In this document: positions 25,208-36,709 of the stretch, one piece after another
How the letters are laid out: each line of letters begins with the position of its first letter
Numbering within the stretch: the first letter of the stretch is position 1
From: Medicago truncatula
Lineage: Eukaryota > Streptophyta > Magnoliopsida > Fabales > Fabaceae
Direction: 5' to 3'
DNA length: 64,000 nt
Assembly: GCF_003473485.1 (NCBI RefSeq)
Contig: NC_053046.1
Location: 4,722,001-4,786,000 of the forward strand
Notes under the pieces: model-generated
Seen by the model: the letters and a program-made list of their open reading frames with translations, nothing else
What the model was told of the DNA's origin: nothing
Databases searched by the model: none
Program-made: the position numbers and the translations under genes

Positions 25208-25636
25208 AATCGTAGTTTTTGCTTTATTTTGTCCTTTCTTCTTGATTAAAAAAAATAAGGCCAAGTCATAGGGTTTTGGAACACAATTTTTTAACACAAA
25301 AGTTGACACTCTGTGCTGTTCATTATATTTATACGGTGAACATAATAAACTCTATTTGTAACACAAACACAAGATTGTGTCATCAATTAATTTCACTACT
25401 TCATTTATAAAAAAGTATTTTGTTTACCACTTTTTTACTATATATATCTCGTTAACCACTTTGACTACTTCACTAATCACGAAAATGCAAATCATTAATC
25501 AGTTATTATACATAATTACAATATGACTGAAGTACATATATTTATGTACGTGATTAATGTATTGCATTTTCGTAGTTAATTAAGTAATCAAAGTGGTTAA
25601 TGAAATATATGGTAAAAAAGTGGTTAATAACATATA

Positions 25637-25921
25637 CTCTTTCTGTTTTAAAATGAGTGTCGTTTTAGTCAATTGCACACATATTAAGGAATGAAATGAA
25701 ATAATCATCAGACATAACACTTTTACTAAACAACCCTTGTTTTATATGAAAAAAACAAACTTAAAGTTGAATTGAAAATTGTGTGAGAAAAAAGTTGGAG
25801 TATTTATTGAGGGTAAAGTTGGAAGAAAAAAAATTAAAGTTGTATTAGAAATATAAAGTGACATTCATTTTGAAACAATTATTTTTTTTCTAAAGCGACA
25901 CTCATTTTGAAACGGAGGGAG
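25637..25921. mobile_element. Stowaway-like MITE (copied with the P450 segment)
   Basis: Starts ctctttctgttttaaaatga and ends ttttgaaacggagggag, with TA on both sides. The same element is at 34900-35185, showing that it was already in the P450 downstream region before the duplication. Confidence 0.7.
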
Positions 25922-26216
25922 TACTTTCTTTTCTTTTTGTTGATGAAGTAGTAAAATGTGTTAATGATTCAACTCAAACATTTATGTTACACAAATATAG
26001 TCTTCTATATTTTAAAAAAAGTTCTTTTTTAAACAAAAATAAAAAATATTGCTCGGAATGAACAGTACAGATAGCTCATTTTATGGTGAATGTTGTGTTC
26101 CAATCCTATATTAATAATGTAATTGGCTTGTATGCCTTAAAAAAAAGTTCTTTGCTCGTATAATAGGCGAAGAAAGAATAAATTAAAATGTTGGTACTTT
26201 TTTCTTTTTTTAATCG

Positions 26217-27691
26217 AAAATTCAAATTTTATATTTTGAAGACTATTACTGCTTGAGTTAATATTGATATTAATGTTACTATGAACATAGTTCAGTTGGT
26301 AAGAATATTATCATAAGTAAGAGTCATAGTTCGAACATCAGATTTTCCACTTATGACTTTCTAGCAATTAGACTATTTAAGTAAAAAAAATTGTGTTGTT
26401 ATTAATTGTGAAATTATAAATCAAAAGAACAATAATAATATGTTCACAAAAACAATCAATCATAATGTTAGGGACTAAATTGATAACGAAATTGTGATAT
26501 CTCATGCATGCAACCTCATCAATTAACAGAATATTTTAACGTTAGAGACTAAATTGATAACGAAACTGCATATTCAGGGGACTACTTTAAATTTAATTTT
26601 GAGTCATATAGCTTTGTGACATCAAAGTGCATAATGAAGGAGCAAAATGACTATTTTTATTTAAATAAGACCTAATATTTAAGGTGGCTAATAGCCTGGG
26701 AATAGAGAGTTTTTCCCACCATGAAAAAACTCCCTTTTTCAGGACACCTGTCAGTGGACAACCTATTTCAGAAAGAAAAATAAAAAAAATGATATTCATT
26801 TTTTTAATGTTGTTTGTCTTTTCTGCTGTTACCAACACCTTCAATTGGTCTCTGCACCTCTATTCAGCCTCCCTTGACTGTGAAATTATCAGTTTATCAC
26901 CATTAAATCCCTTTCATTTTTCTCTATAAAAACCACTAAAATATTTTTATATTGGAGATATTTCAAAAACCCAGACCACCCACTTCTCTCCATCTTAGTT
27001 CCCTCTTTTTGGTTTTGGAGGTTTTGGTTCCTTGGTTATTATTATTATTTTTTTTTTTGTCATCTATATTCTCCATACCTATTTTGGTCATTTTTTTTGT
27101 GAACCCAGTTTTGAGTGGCACCACCGTGCCGGAAACTTAATGGGCGGCCATATCTTCTCTTTTTTTTCTCCCTCGTTTTTTAAATAAAATAAAACATAAA
27201 ATTATTTTGTAGTGTGAGAGGAAATGAAAGTTTAAGAATTGACAGTGACAAAAATAAAAGTAATAATAATGTTAAGTGAATAGCTGCAAGTGTGAGACAC
27301 CCTACTTCCCATGGATCTTGATGATGAATAGTGGATATACAATTTGTAGTGATGATAGTGAAGAATGATGAAGAGTGGGTCTATGAAGAGTGGGTTTGAT
27401 GTTGATGAATGTATGAAGATGGTGATGAAGATGGAGAAGAGGAGGAGGGAAGAAGATGAAGAAAGTTGAAAAAAATTAATAAATCAAATTATAAATTGTT
27501 ATTTAATTAATGGTGGGGTTGGTTTTTTTGTCCACCATATAACATCAAAAAGTTATAACAATTAACAAGTAATAGATCTAAGCCATCCAATTAAAAAATT
27601 ATTAAATCAATGACTATGATTAAACTTTTCTATTATGAAAAAGAAGTTCCCTTTCCCATACTAAACCCCACCAATATTTAAACTGCCACTT
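26217..27691. repeat. Direct repeat, copy B, interrupted by a Mutator-like element
   Basis: Repeats 24127-24603 from gaaaattcaaattttatatt to actgccactt. Homology runs 26217-26682, is broken by 990 bp of inserted DNA, and resumes at 27682-27691. Confidence 0.85.
26683..27672. mobile_element. Non-autonomous Mutator-like element, 990 bp
   Basis: An exact 9-bp duplication, aatatttaa, lies at 26674-26682 and 27673-27681. Copy A of the surrounding repeat has this 9-mer only once, which independently proves the insertion. The ends are imperfect inverted repeats (ggtggctaatagcctgggaa and ggtggggtttagtatgggaa). Internal frames (e.g. 26952-27140) are hydrophobic, low-complexity and not convincing genes. 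Confidence 0.9.
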
Positions 27692-28163
27692 TGTTTATAT
27701 TTAAACTTTCCGAATTAAGCCATGAGGAAGGAAAACATGTACCGGCTCTAGCCTCTAGGAGCCATAATATATTACTGTTTTTGGTGGCCCCATTAATGAG
27801 TTTTTTTTAAAATTTTTATTTTTATTTTATTTTTTATGTGTGAACAAAACTTAGCGATGGACACGCGAAACACGGGTGTGGCCATGTTGGTGTTTGTCAC
27901 GGGAAACACGAGTGTGCACTGTCCATATTATATTAGAGATAATCTTGTTTTTGCTTTATTTGGAAAATATCAAAATATTTGGGGTACACAATTCAATTAC
28001 TATTATTAACAAAAATTCAATTACTATTAATAGTAAAAGTTTATGTTTAGATTTATTTATTAAATGATGTATGTAATCTATAATGAATACCATATATATA
28101 TAATTAATTGAATATACAAAAAATTTAAATTTTTACTTATAATAGTGACCAGATATTTTACTA
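27692..28163. other. Intergenic, no gene recognised
   Basis: AT-rich, no supported feature. Confidence 0.45.
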
Positions 28164-28443
28164 CTCTCTCCGTCCCAAATTGTATGTCGCTTTGGAAAAA
28201 AATTTGTCCCAAATTATATGTCGCTTTACAATACCAATGAAATATTAATGATACTTTTCCTATTATATCTTTAACTATTAATTACTCTCTCTTCTTTCAA
28301 TTATTTCATTTATCTTTCCTATACCATTTATTAAGGATAATTTTGTAAAACAACTCATAATTTATTTTCCCCACACAATATTAATGACATTTCTTAATAT
28401 GTGCGAAATGACCAAAACGTCATACAATTTGGGACGAATGGAG
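28164..28443. mobile_element. Stowaway-like MITE
   Basis: Starts ctctctccgtcccaaattgt and ends caatttgggacgaatggag, with TA on both sides. About 30 bp of inverted terminal repeat, no coding region. Confidence 0.8.
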
Positions 28444-28544
28444 TATTTAATATTCTCTATGTCCTAACTTATACAACATTCAATCACTAATATAAACTAA
28501 ATTTTATTCTTTAGATTCATTCAATAAATGATGCATGTGATCTA

Positions 28545-28833
28545 CTTCCTATGTTTCTGTATGTAAGCACCCTTTGCATTTTTCACATTTTTTTAAGAAA
28601 AGTAGTTAGTGCAATTAATGTGTTTATTTTGTGGGTTAATATTACCAAATTGTCATTTGTTTGTATGTGTATTAAATTTGACTTTTTATATTTTAAGACA
28701 GGTTAATAATAGTATTAATTAAGGTATATTTCAGAAAATAAAAATAAATGCATCTAGTAATTTGAAAAGGAGTTTATATTTAGAGACAAATTTTTAGTCA
28801 AAAGGGTGCTTAGATATATTGAGACAGAGATGA
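28545..28833. mobile_element. Stowaway-like MITE, degraded right end
   Basis: Starts cttcctatgtttctgtatgt after TA. The right end (gagacagagatga) is a weak inverse of the left. The interior resembles 22049-22331. Confidence 0.55.
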
Positions 28834-29281
28834 TATATTATAGATCACATACCTCACTTATTCAATAAATCAAAAATATAAATTTTTACTTATAATAGTA
28901 ACTGAAAAGTGTAAATCATTTTGAAGAAAAAAAAATTATTCTAGATTATATATCATTTGAGAATACCAAGGAAACATTCTTATCTTTTCTATTATACGAT
29001 TAACTATTTATTACTTTTTCTTCTTTTAATTTTTTAATTTATTTTTTTCATACCATTTGTTAAGGCAATTTTGTAAAACAACTTATAATATCTATTTTTC
29101 ATATAAAATTAATTACATTTCTTAATACATGTGAAATGTTCATAACCTCTTATAATTTGGGACGAATGAGTATCAAATACTATTTAAGATGCTTGAAAAG
29201 TATTTTAATTTCTAATACATAAAATATATAAATTTTCATAAAAATTTACTTCCACATGTTTCATTTTTTTTTTTTTTTGGT
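28834..29281. other. Intergenic, MITE debris
   Basis: Contains a degraded relative of the 28164-28443 element (about 28920-29165, ending aatttgggacgaatgag). No gene. Confidence 0.45.
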
Positions 29282-29405
29282 CAAGTAGCCTAGTGGCTAG
29301 AGCTCACACAATTTAATTGTGGAGAAGTGGAGTGTCCGGGGTTCGAACCCCGGCTCCTTCATATAATATGCAATATCCCTACCAACTGAGCTAAGCTCAC
29401 GGGGT
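29282..29405. mobile_element. SINE-derived, two opposed tRNA-like heads
   Basis: On + there is an A-box-like tagcctagtggctagagctc and a B-box ggggttcgaaccccgg. On the minus strand the same palindromic B-box is paired with an A-box-like gcttagctcagttggtaggg (about 29395-29376). This arrangement of two heads sharing one B-box belongs to a legume tRNA-derived repeat. It does not fold as a complete tRNA. Confidence 0.55.
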
Positions 29406-29879
29406 TTAGAGTTGTATGCGGTTTTTAAGGAAATGATCAGTTGAATTTATTTCAACGTTAAAATTAATGTAATTTATTAAAACATCTTTATTAATTGTAG
29501 TTAGGTTAATGAATCAAATATAGAAATAATTTATTGGAATGTATTTATTTTATTTATTCTTTAACTTTTTAATGAATTGAATGTACAAGATTTTATAGAA
29601 TATTTCTTTTTTTGAGTTTATTAACATGTGTTTCAAGGGTACAAGTTAACACTATCTTATTTATTAATAGAACAAATTAATAAATATTGCATTGATATTT
29701 TAAACTAACGATTATTTTAAGACATATAAAAAATGCTAAAATGATACTTGACAAGTACTCTTTAAGATGCTTAACAAGTAACTTCATGCACTCATTAACA
29801 TTACTTACGTACAAAGTAACTCACAAGCATCCGTACATTTTTTCTAACGAGGGAAAAAAAAGGTATCCATGTACATACG
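29406..29879. other. Upstream region of the first P450 gene
   Basis: AT-rich, with no recognisable repeat or gene. It ends at the core promoter. Confidence 0.4.
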
Positions 29880-29895
29880 TTGGCACTATATAAAC
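29880..29895 (+). promoter_or_regulatory. Core promoter, TATA box of the first CYP88 gene
   Basis: ttggcactatataaa, with TATA at 29887-29894, lies about 64 bp before the ATG. The second gene has the near-identical ttggcactttataaa at 39432, although the surrounding sequence differs. Confidence 0.65.
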
Positions 29896-29957
29896 ACTAG
29901 CAACCAAAGAAGTTATCAAAGACATTGCAAAAAACACAAACAAAAAACTAGACAAAA

Positions 29958-32900
29958 ATGGGGTTGCTAGATTATTCCCAATGGTTGATCCTAGTAGCAG
30001 CTTTGTTGGGTGGATATGCATTTGTGTTTGGTTTCCTAAGGAGATTGAATGAATGGTACTATGTTGGTAGGTTGGGAAAATCACAAAATCTCCCACCAGG
30101 TGATATGGGTTGGCCTTTCTTTGGTAACATGCCTACCTTCGCCAAATATGCTAAATCTGATCCTGACTCACTCATCTATAACCTTATCTCCAGGTATTCA
30201 TCCATCTATGCTTCGGTTCATCTACAAAACCATGAAATATAAATAAATAAAATCTTATATTTCAATATATGTAATATTTGATTTTCTTTGTCTCTTTCTT
30301 TTCATGGCCAATATTTCTCTCAACCACATATTCTGTTGATTATCTTCTCTACCAACCTATACCCGTCACAGTATCACTCACCATATCTGCACTACAACAG
30401 CTCGCATGGATTACACGCGAAAACAATAAACTTTTTTCGACTACTCTTTATAGCATTCACAATAGAGATTCTTAATTTTGAGTACTTAAACTGGTCTCAC
30501 ATATATACATAATTCATTTATAATTTTTTAATAACATTATCTAATAAGCACTCAATCACTCCAATGCAGTATCTTTGACAAAAGTTTTAAATGAGTCCCA
30601 CCAATAAACAAAGCATGCTAAACAAGCATTGCAAAATGATTCATTTAATGAAAAGTATTACGGGGTCCACTTAAGAATGAGATGCTTAAGTAAGACCCTA
30701 AAAAATTTCTCCCTAATAGGGGTATATATATATATTAGGCACCGCATCTTAAATCGTTAAAACCTAACCATTGGAGATGATCCTAGATATCGGATATGAT
30801 TGTGGAGATAATGATACTCGTATGCGTGAAAATCTATACCCGTTACTAAACTAGTAAAATTTCCAAAATGTTATACTTAAACATTAATATTACCTACACA
30901 AAAGGAACTCTGGTCTAATTTCCTATTTTGCGTTTCTTGTTTCATTAATAATTTTGTTGGCATAGTATAGTGAAACAGGAATTAGACCAGGGATGTATTT
31001 AACAAAAAAAAGTATAAACAGTTAAACACATTAACTCCGACGTCCAAGAATAAAACAGTTCCGCTGCAACTGTCTCGGCGTCTTTTTGCACCGTTGGATA
31101 TGTCTAAAAATACATTTTTAATATGGTACAAAGACAACTCAAATTTAACACTAAAATCATTGGTACTATGACTTCGAATGTGCTACTATGACAACCAATG
31201 GCGTTGCCAGAACCCTGAGTCAGGGGGTGCACACTTATGAAACACTAACACTTGGACACGATATAGACACATCGTCGTTGATAGTAATTAAAAATATCAA
31301 AATTGAATGTAAATCACATGTGTCGGTATTGTGTCAGTGTCGGTCACCAAACATATGTTTGAATAGAAGTGTAATTGCTATAGAGATGCAGACTTTTTAT
31401 TTTCATGAATTATTATTATTTTATATATAAAATTATAACTATTCATTGTTTTTGACAAAAAATTAGTGATATCATTGTCATAGTATAGTTAAAAGTAGTA
31501 TACAAAATACTTTTTTTTTAAGAAAGTATACAAAATACTTATTTTAATTATTTTGTATATTTAAATACATTTATTTGAAACATAAAGTACAAAAAATAGA
31601 GTAATAAAGAAATGAAAGATCTTTTTTTTTATGACAAAGAAATCAAAGATCATTAAAGAATACATGGGTTCCAAACTAATGTACAACTAATGTACTTTGG
31701 AAAGATTAAAGAATAAAACAAACTATATTAAATAATGTTAAATCAAATAAAACGAAAAGATAGATTGTCAGTGTGGTACAAGGAAAGACAAATATGGATG
31801 GCACAAAAACTGGATGTGACAGTACAGAAGTTGTGTATTTGGGTGCAAAGAAGAGAGAGATTTGGTGCAATGAAGGTGCAAGACTCATACCTGAGGGGGT
31901 TCATAATGAATCCCCTGGACAATAGGTGGCTCCGCCCCTGATGACAACCTTACTACGATTCTGCGACCACTCAAATATGATATTAATATCATTTTAATAT
32001 CTAATTTCTCCAAAGACAAAGGCACAAAATATCAAAAAAGACTCTGCTTATAAGACCACTTTTTATATTTCCACCAATGTTCCAACATATACTACTCAAG
32101 AAAATTTACTCAAAACATAGTGCAAAAACATCTATAGTCGTGGATGCTCATAAATGTGACTAACTTTGGATGGTTTTTATTTTATAAAATACAGATATGG
32201 CAGGACAGGTATGTACAGGACACATTTGTTTGGGTATCCAACCGTCATAGTTTGCTCGCCAGAGACATGTCGTAATGTACTAAAAGACGAGGAACATCTC
32301 AAGCCAGGATACCCTGCTTCAGCTATGGCACTTGCAGGGAAAAAATCATTCCATGGAATATCAAGTGCCGAGCATAAACGTTTGCGAAAGGTAACCACGT
32401 CTCCAATAAATGGTCACGAATTGTACAATTATATTGGTCTCATAGAAGATATTGTAGTGAAAAATTTAGAAGATTCGTCTAAAACGAACACACCGGTTGA
32501 GTTTCTCAAAGAGGCCAAAAAGTTCACTTTTGATGTCATCACTTCTGTCTTCTTTTCCTCTGATCGTGAACATGCTGACCTTGCTTTGGTTGAGCATTTG
32601 TACATTGATTTGCTTCGAGGAATGAGGTCCCAATCGATCAATCTTCCTGGCTTTCCATTCTATAAAGCACTCAAGGTAATTAATTATATACTCATTTATT
32701 CATCTAAGTACACAATTTGATTTACACCTTATAGTTACATTTAAAAAAATCCTATTGTGTTTAGGCACGAAAGAAGTTGGTGAAGCTGTTGAAAGGTTTG
32801 GTGGATCATAAGAGGAGAAACAATAATAATGAAAAACAACAGACAAAAAAAGATTTGATGGAGTTGTTGATGGAAGCCAGAGACGACGAGGGTGAGAAGT

Positions 32901-34414
32901 TGGAAGATGAAGACATTATAGACTTGCTTCTTTTGTTCTTGTTAGCTGGTCATGAAAGCTCTGCTTATGGTGTTTTGTGGACCGTTATCAACCTCACTAA
33001 TCATCCACATGTCTTCGAAAGAGCCAAGGTTTTAATACTATTAATTAATGTGGCATTTTCAAAATTTGTTACTGTTTTTTTTTTTAACAAACAAAACTAT
33101 GAACCCTTTCAGAAAGAACAAGAAGAGATTATGGCAAGAAGGCCTTCCGATCAAAAAGGACTTACACATACGGAAATTAGGCAAATGAAATATCTTTCTC
33201 AGGTATGCGATAGGTGAATTCTTTCTTATCATATTAATGATTCCGGTCATAAGTAGAAAGTTTGGTCAACAAAATTTGATATATTTAGTTGATTAAATAC
33301 ATTAAATTTTGTTGATTCAAATTTCTCGTATATTTAAGATCGAAGAAGTACTATTATTTTAACAAAGTATTTTTGCCTGAATTAAAAATAACCATCTTTC
33401 AACTAAGTTGCATGGTTATTTCTAAAATGAAAATTATGATTTTAACATGATATATTCTACACTATAGATTATTGGCTTATTTCCAAAATAAAAAGTATGT
33501 TTTGATATGATATATTCTACATTATAGGTTATTGATGAGATGCTGCGCAAAACAAGTATTTCATTTGCGAACTTTAGACAGGCAAAAGTTGATTTTAACC
33601 TCAATGGTTAGTCATTTCATTCCATATATTTTTCTGCGTTGATAATTTTGTACTCCATGACAACTCCCTAGCATGGTTTTGGTCGCAGTTGATAACAAAT
33701 TTTTAGTTGCAGACAAATGTAGTCAATACGACTGCAATTACGATTGCAGATACCTATAAAATTTTACGAAATGGCTGCAAGAAATACGAAACCATGCCCT
33801 TATATTAAAAAAAAAAATGTCATCCAGCATTAGAAGAAAAGAAAAACTAAAAATGAAAATGAAAAATTGCAGGTTATACTATACCAAAAGGATGGAAAGT
33901 CCTGGTATGGAACAGAGGTGTTCACATGGATCCTGAAAACTACCCCAACCCAAAGGAATTTGATCCTTCCAGATGGGAGGTATGTATAATAATTAATATT
34001 GAATTGATTTTTTTTTTTTTTTTTAACAATCCATTTATTTAATTTAATGAACAAATATGTATTATGTTATGTGTACTTTAAAAATGTGATGCAGAATTTC
34101 AAAGCAAGAGTAGGACAATTTCTTCCATTTGGATATGGAAGTAGGTATTGTCCAGGAAGTGATTTGGCTAAACTTGAGATCACTATTTACCTTCATCATT
34201 TTCTTCTTAACTACAGGTTAATACACACTTGCTTCCATTTTGCAAAGGAATAAAATTATAATTCATTTTTCTAAATAAATAACCAATTTTGTTCTGTCTC
34301 TGATTGTTTTTGGTGTGCAGGATGGAGAGAATTAATCCAGATTGTCCAATTACCTACCTGCCAATTGCAAGGCCTACAGATAATTGTCTTGCAAGAATTA
34401 TAAAAGTAACATAA
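29958..34414 (+). CDS. Cytochrome P450, CYP88 family (CYP88D-like)
   Basis: Eight exons with GT-AG borders: 29958-30193, 32195-32675, 32765-33028, 33113-33202, 33528-33606, 33873-33979, 34095-34216 and 34321-34414. Joined, they give 490 residues, the usual CYP88 length. Visible parts: an N-terminal membrane anchor (residues 5-27), proline hinge LPPGDMGWP (about 46-54), I-helix oxygen-binding AGHESS (300-305), ExxR as EMLR (361-364), PSRW of the PERF region, and haem loop [10 protein letters not shown] with Cys438. CYP88A enzymes are ent-kaurenoic acid oxidases; legume CYP88D6 is beta-amyrin 11-oxidase. Motifs such as FREAK-type [12 protein letters not shown] and the ending [11 protein letters not shown] fit CYP88D better, but the substrate is unknown. 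The expected site is the ER membrane with P450 reductase. Intron 1 (2 kb) carries a hAT insertion. The haem loop has Tyr where relatives have Ala or Leu. Confidence 0.93.
31196..31940. mobile_element. hAT-type element in intron 1 of the P450 gene
   Basis: The exact 8-bp duplication atgacaac is at 31188-31195 and 31941-31948. The right end inverted reads CAGGGGCGGAGCCACC and the left end CAATGGCGTTGCCAG, a diverged pair of terminal repeats. The interior open frames lack transposase motifs. It explains most of the size difference from the 227-bp intron 1 of the paralogue. Confidence 0.85.
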
Positions 34415-36414
34415 ATCATGGGATTGTTCTCTCTCTATTCTTGTCAATGCTCTTGGAGTTCTTCGCCTAAGATCGTAGTTTTTACTTTATTTTGTCCTTT
34501 CTTCTTGATTAAAAAAAATAAGGCCAAGTCATAGGGTTTTGGAACACAATTTTTTAACACAAAAGTTGACACTCTGTGCTGTTCATTATATTTACACGGT
34601 GAACACAATAAACTCTATTTGTAACACAAACACAAGATTGTGTCATCAATTAATTTCACTACTTCATTTATAAAAAAGTATTTTGTTTTCCACTTTTTTA
34701 CTATATATATCTCGTTAACCACTTTGACTACTTCACTAATCACGAAAATGCAAATCATTAATCAGTTATTATACATAATTACAAAATGACTGAAGTACAT
34801 ATATTTATGTAAGTGATTAATGTATTGCATTTTCGTAGTTAATTAAGTAATCAAAGTGGTTAATGAAATATATGGTAAAAAAGTGGTTAATAACATATAC
34901 TCTTTCTGTTTTAAAATGAGTGTCGTTTTAGCCAATTGCACACATATTAAGGAATGAAATGAAATAATCATTAGACATAACACTTTTACTAAACAACCCT
35001 TGTTTTATATGAAAAAAACAAACTTAAAGTTGAATTGAAAATTGTGTGAGAAAAAAGTTGGAGTATTTATTGAGGGTAAAGTTGGAAGAAAAAAAATTAA
35101 AGTTGTATTAGAAATATAAAGTGACATTCATTTTGAAACAATTATTTTTTTTGCTAAAGCGACACTCATTTTGAAACGGAGGGAGTACATTCTTTTCTTT
35201 TCTTTTTGTTGATGAAGTAGTAAAATGTGTTAATGACTCAACTCAAACATTTATGTTACACAAATATAGTCTTCTATATTTAAAAAAAAAAGTTCTTTTT
35301 TAAACAAAAATAAAAAATATTGCTCGGAATGAACAGTACAGATAGCTCATTTTATGGTGAATGTTGTGTTCCAATCCTATATTAATAATGTAATTGGCTT
35401 GTATGCCTTAAAAAAAAGTTATTTGCTCGTATAATAGGCCAAGAAAGAATAAATTAAAATGTTGGTACTTTTTTCTTTTTTTAATCGAAAATAAAACATC
35501 GATACATACTTTCTCTATATCGTTTCAATTTTATTGGATGTCAATTTAAGTTGACTTTTTTTTTTACAATAGTTTTGATTGAGAAACTCAATTTACTTCC
35601 TAATTCAAATGGAAGTAGGGTTTAGGCTATTTCGGCCTTCACCTAGGCAGTCATCTTTTGATGACAGTTTTTTTTTTTTTTAAATAAATCTCTTGATGAC
35701 AATTAAAATGATGTGGACACCCTTAATTTATAAATTTTTTAAATTATTCGATGTCAAAATCATTTTAATTTTAATCCATAACAAACAAACATTTAATCTA
35801 AAAGTATATAATTTGTGATCCATCGAAGAGACGCTCACCTTAGAAAAAAAAAAATAGCAAAAACAAAAAAGGCACCACCCTACTAATAGGAAACAAATTC
35901 TCTCTATTCAAAATCCTCAATTTTTCTTGAGTGCAATCTCAACCATCAAACATAAAAGATAAAGAAAACAAGAATTAATTTAAAAGAAGGAAAAAAAAGT
36001 GATTTGTATATTTAATGGTTGGGTTGAAAATGGAGAAAAATCAAGTAAAAAAATACAATGGACATCCAATCCCTACCATTAAATAAAAAAATCCCTACCA
36101 ATGACAATTGTGCTTTTTCGCTTCCCCTGCATATTGCATATATTGAGGCTGTCTTTGTTGGTAACTAGCCATCGGAATTAGGTGCATTGAAAAGATTGAA
36201 GAACTATCACATTTTTAAAGAAAATGCTAACTTGTGGATGTGTCCTTAAGGTACAAGTTAAAAAACTAAAAATAAAAATAAAATTTTGAAAATTGTGTAT
36301 TATTAATTTTGAAAGCTTTAAATTTTATCATTTTCACTTGTGTATTTATTGATTTATTCCTATTTTAGCTTCTTAACTTTTTAGCATGGGTGGATTTACA
36401 ATTATTAAAAATTA
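34415..36414. other. 3-prime flank of the P450 gene and intergenic DNA
   Basis: The first ~1.08 kb (to 35490) is the parent of the duplicated segment at 24604-26222, with a Stowaway-like MITE at 34900-35185. The rest is AT-rich with no gene. Confidence 0.6.
34900..35185. mobile_element. Stowaway-like MITE downstream of the P450 gene
   Basis: TA-flanked. Starts tctttctgttttaaaatgag and ends ttttgaaacggagggag. Parent of the copy at 25637-25921. Confidence 0.7.
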
Positions 36415-36709
36415 CTTCCTCCGTCCCTATATATAAGACCCTTTTATCAAAATCACGGAAATTAAGATAGTGGATATTTGTATTAAAGTTGTTTGTAATC
36501 ACTATTGTTTTTACAATTTTATCCTTTAAGAAAGAAGGTTAGTTTATGTTTTCAACATGTTATTTATTGTTGATTGAAGAAAAAGATGTATAATAAATAG
36601 GGGCATGTATGTAAAAAAATAATTAATGTAGTTGAAATTAACAAAAATGTCTTATAAAAAGGGACAAAAAAAATTCTTAAAAGGGTCTTATAATTAGGGA
36701 CGGAGGGAT
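36415..36709. mobile_element. Stowaway-like MITE
   Basis: Starts cttcctccgtccctatatat and ends aattagggacggaggga. Inverted ends, TA-rich flanks, non-coding. Confidence 0.75.

Larger units (their letters stand above)
24604..26222 (+). repeat. Duplicated 3-prime segment of the CYP88 gene
   Basis: Matches 33868-35490 base for base apart from scattered substitutions and small indels (roughly 98-99% by eye), covering exons 6-8, their introns and about 1 kb of downstream sequence including a Stowaway-like MITE (25637-25921). The joins to the flanking direct repeats occur at ttg (left) and gaaaat (right), which are shared between both partners. Confidence 0.93.

Noticed and set aside
29282..29360. 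A genuine tRNA gene
   Set aside because: A-box and B-box-like sequences are present, but there is no complete cloverleaf with acceptor and anticodon stems. It fits a SINE head.
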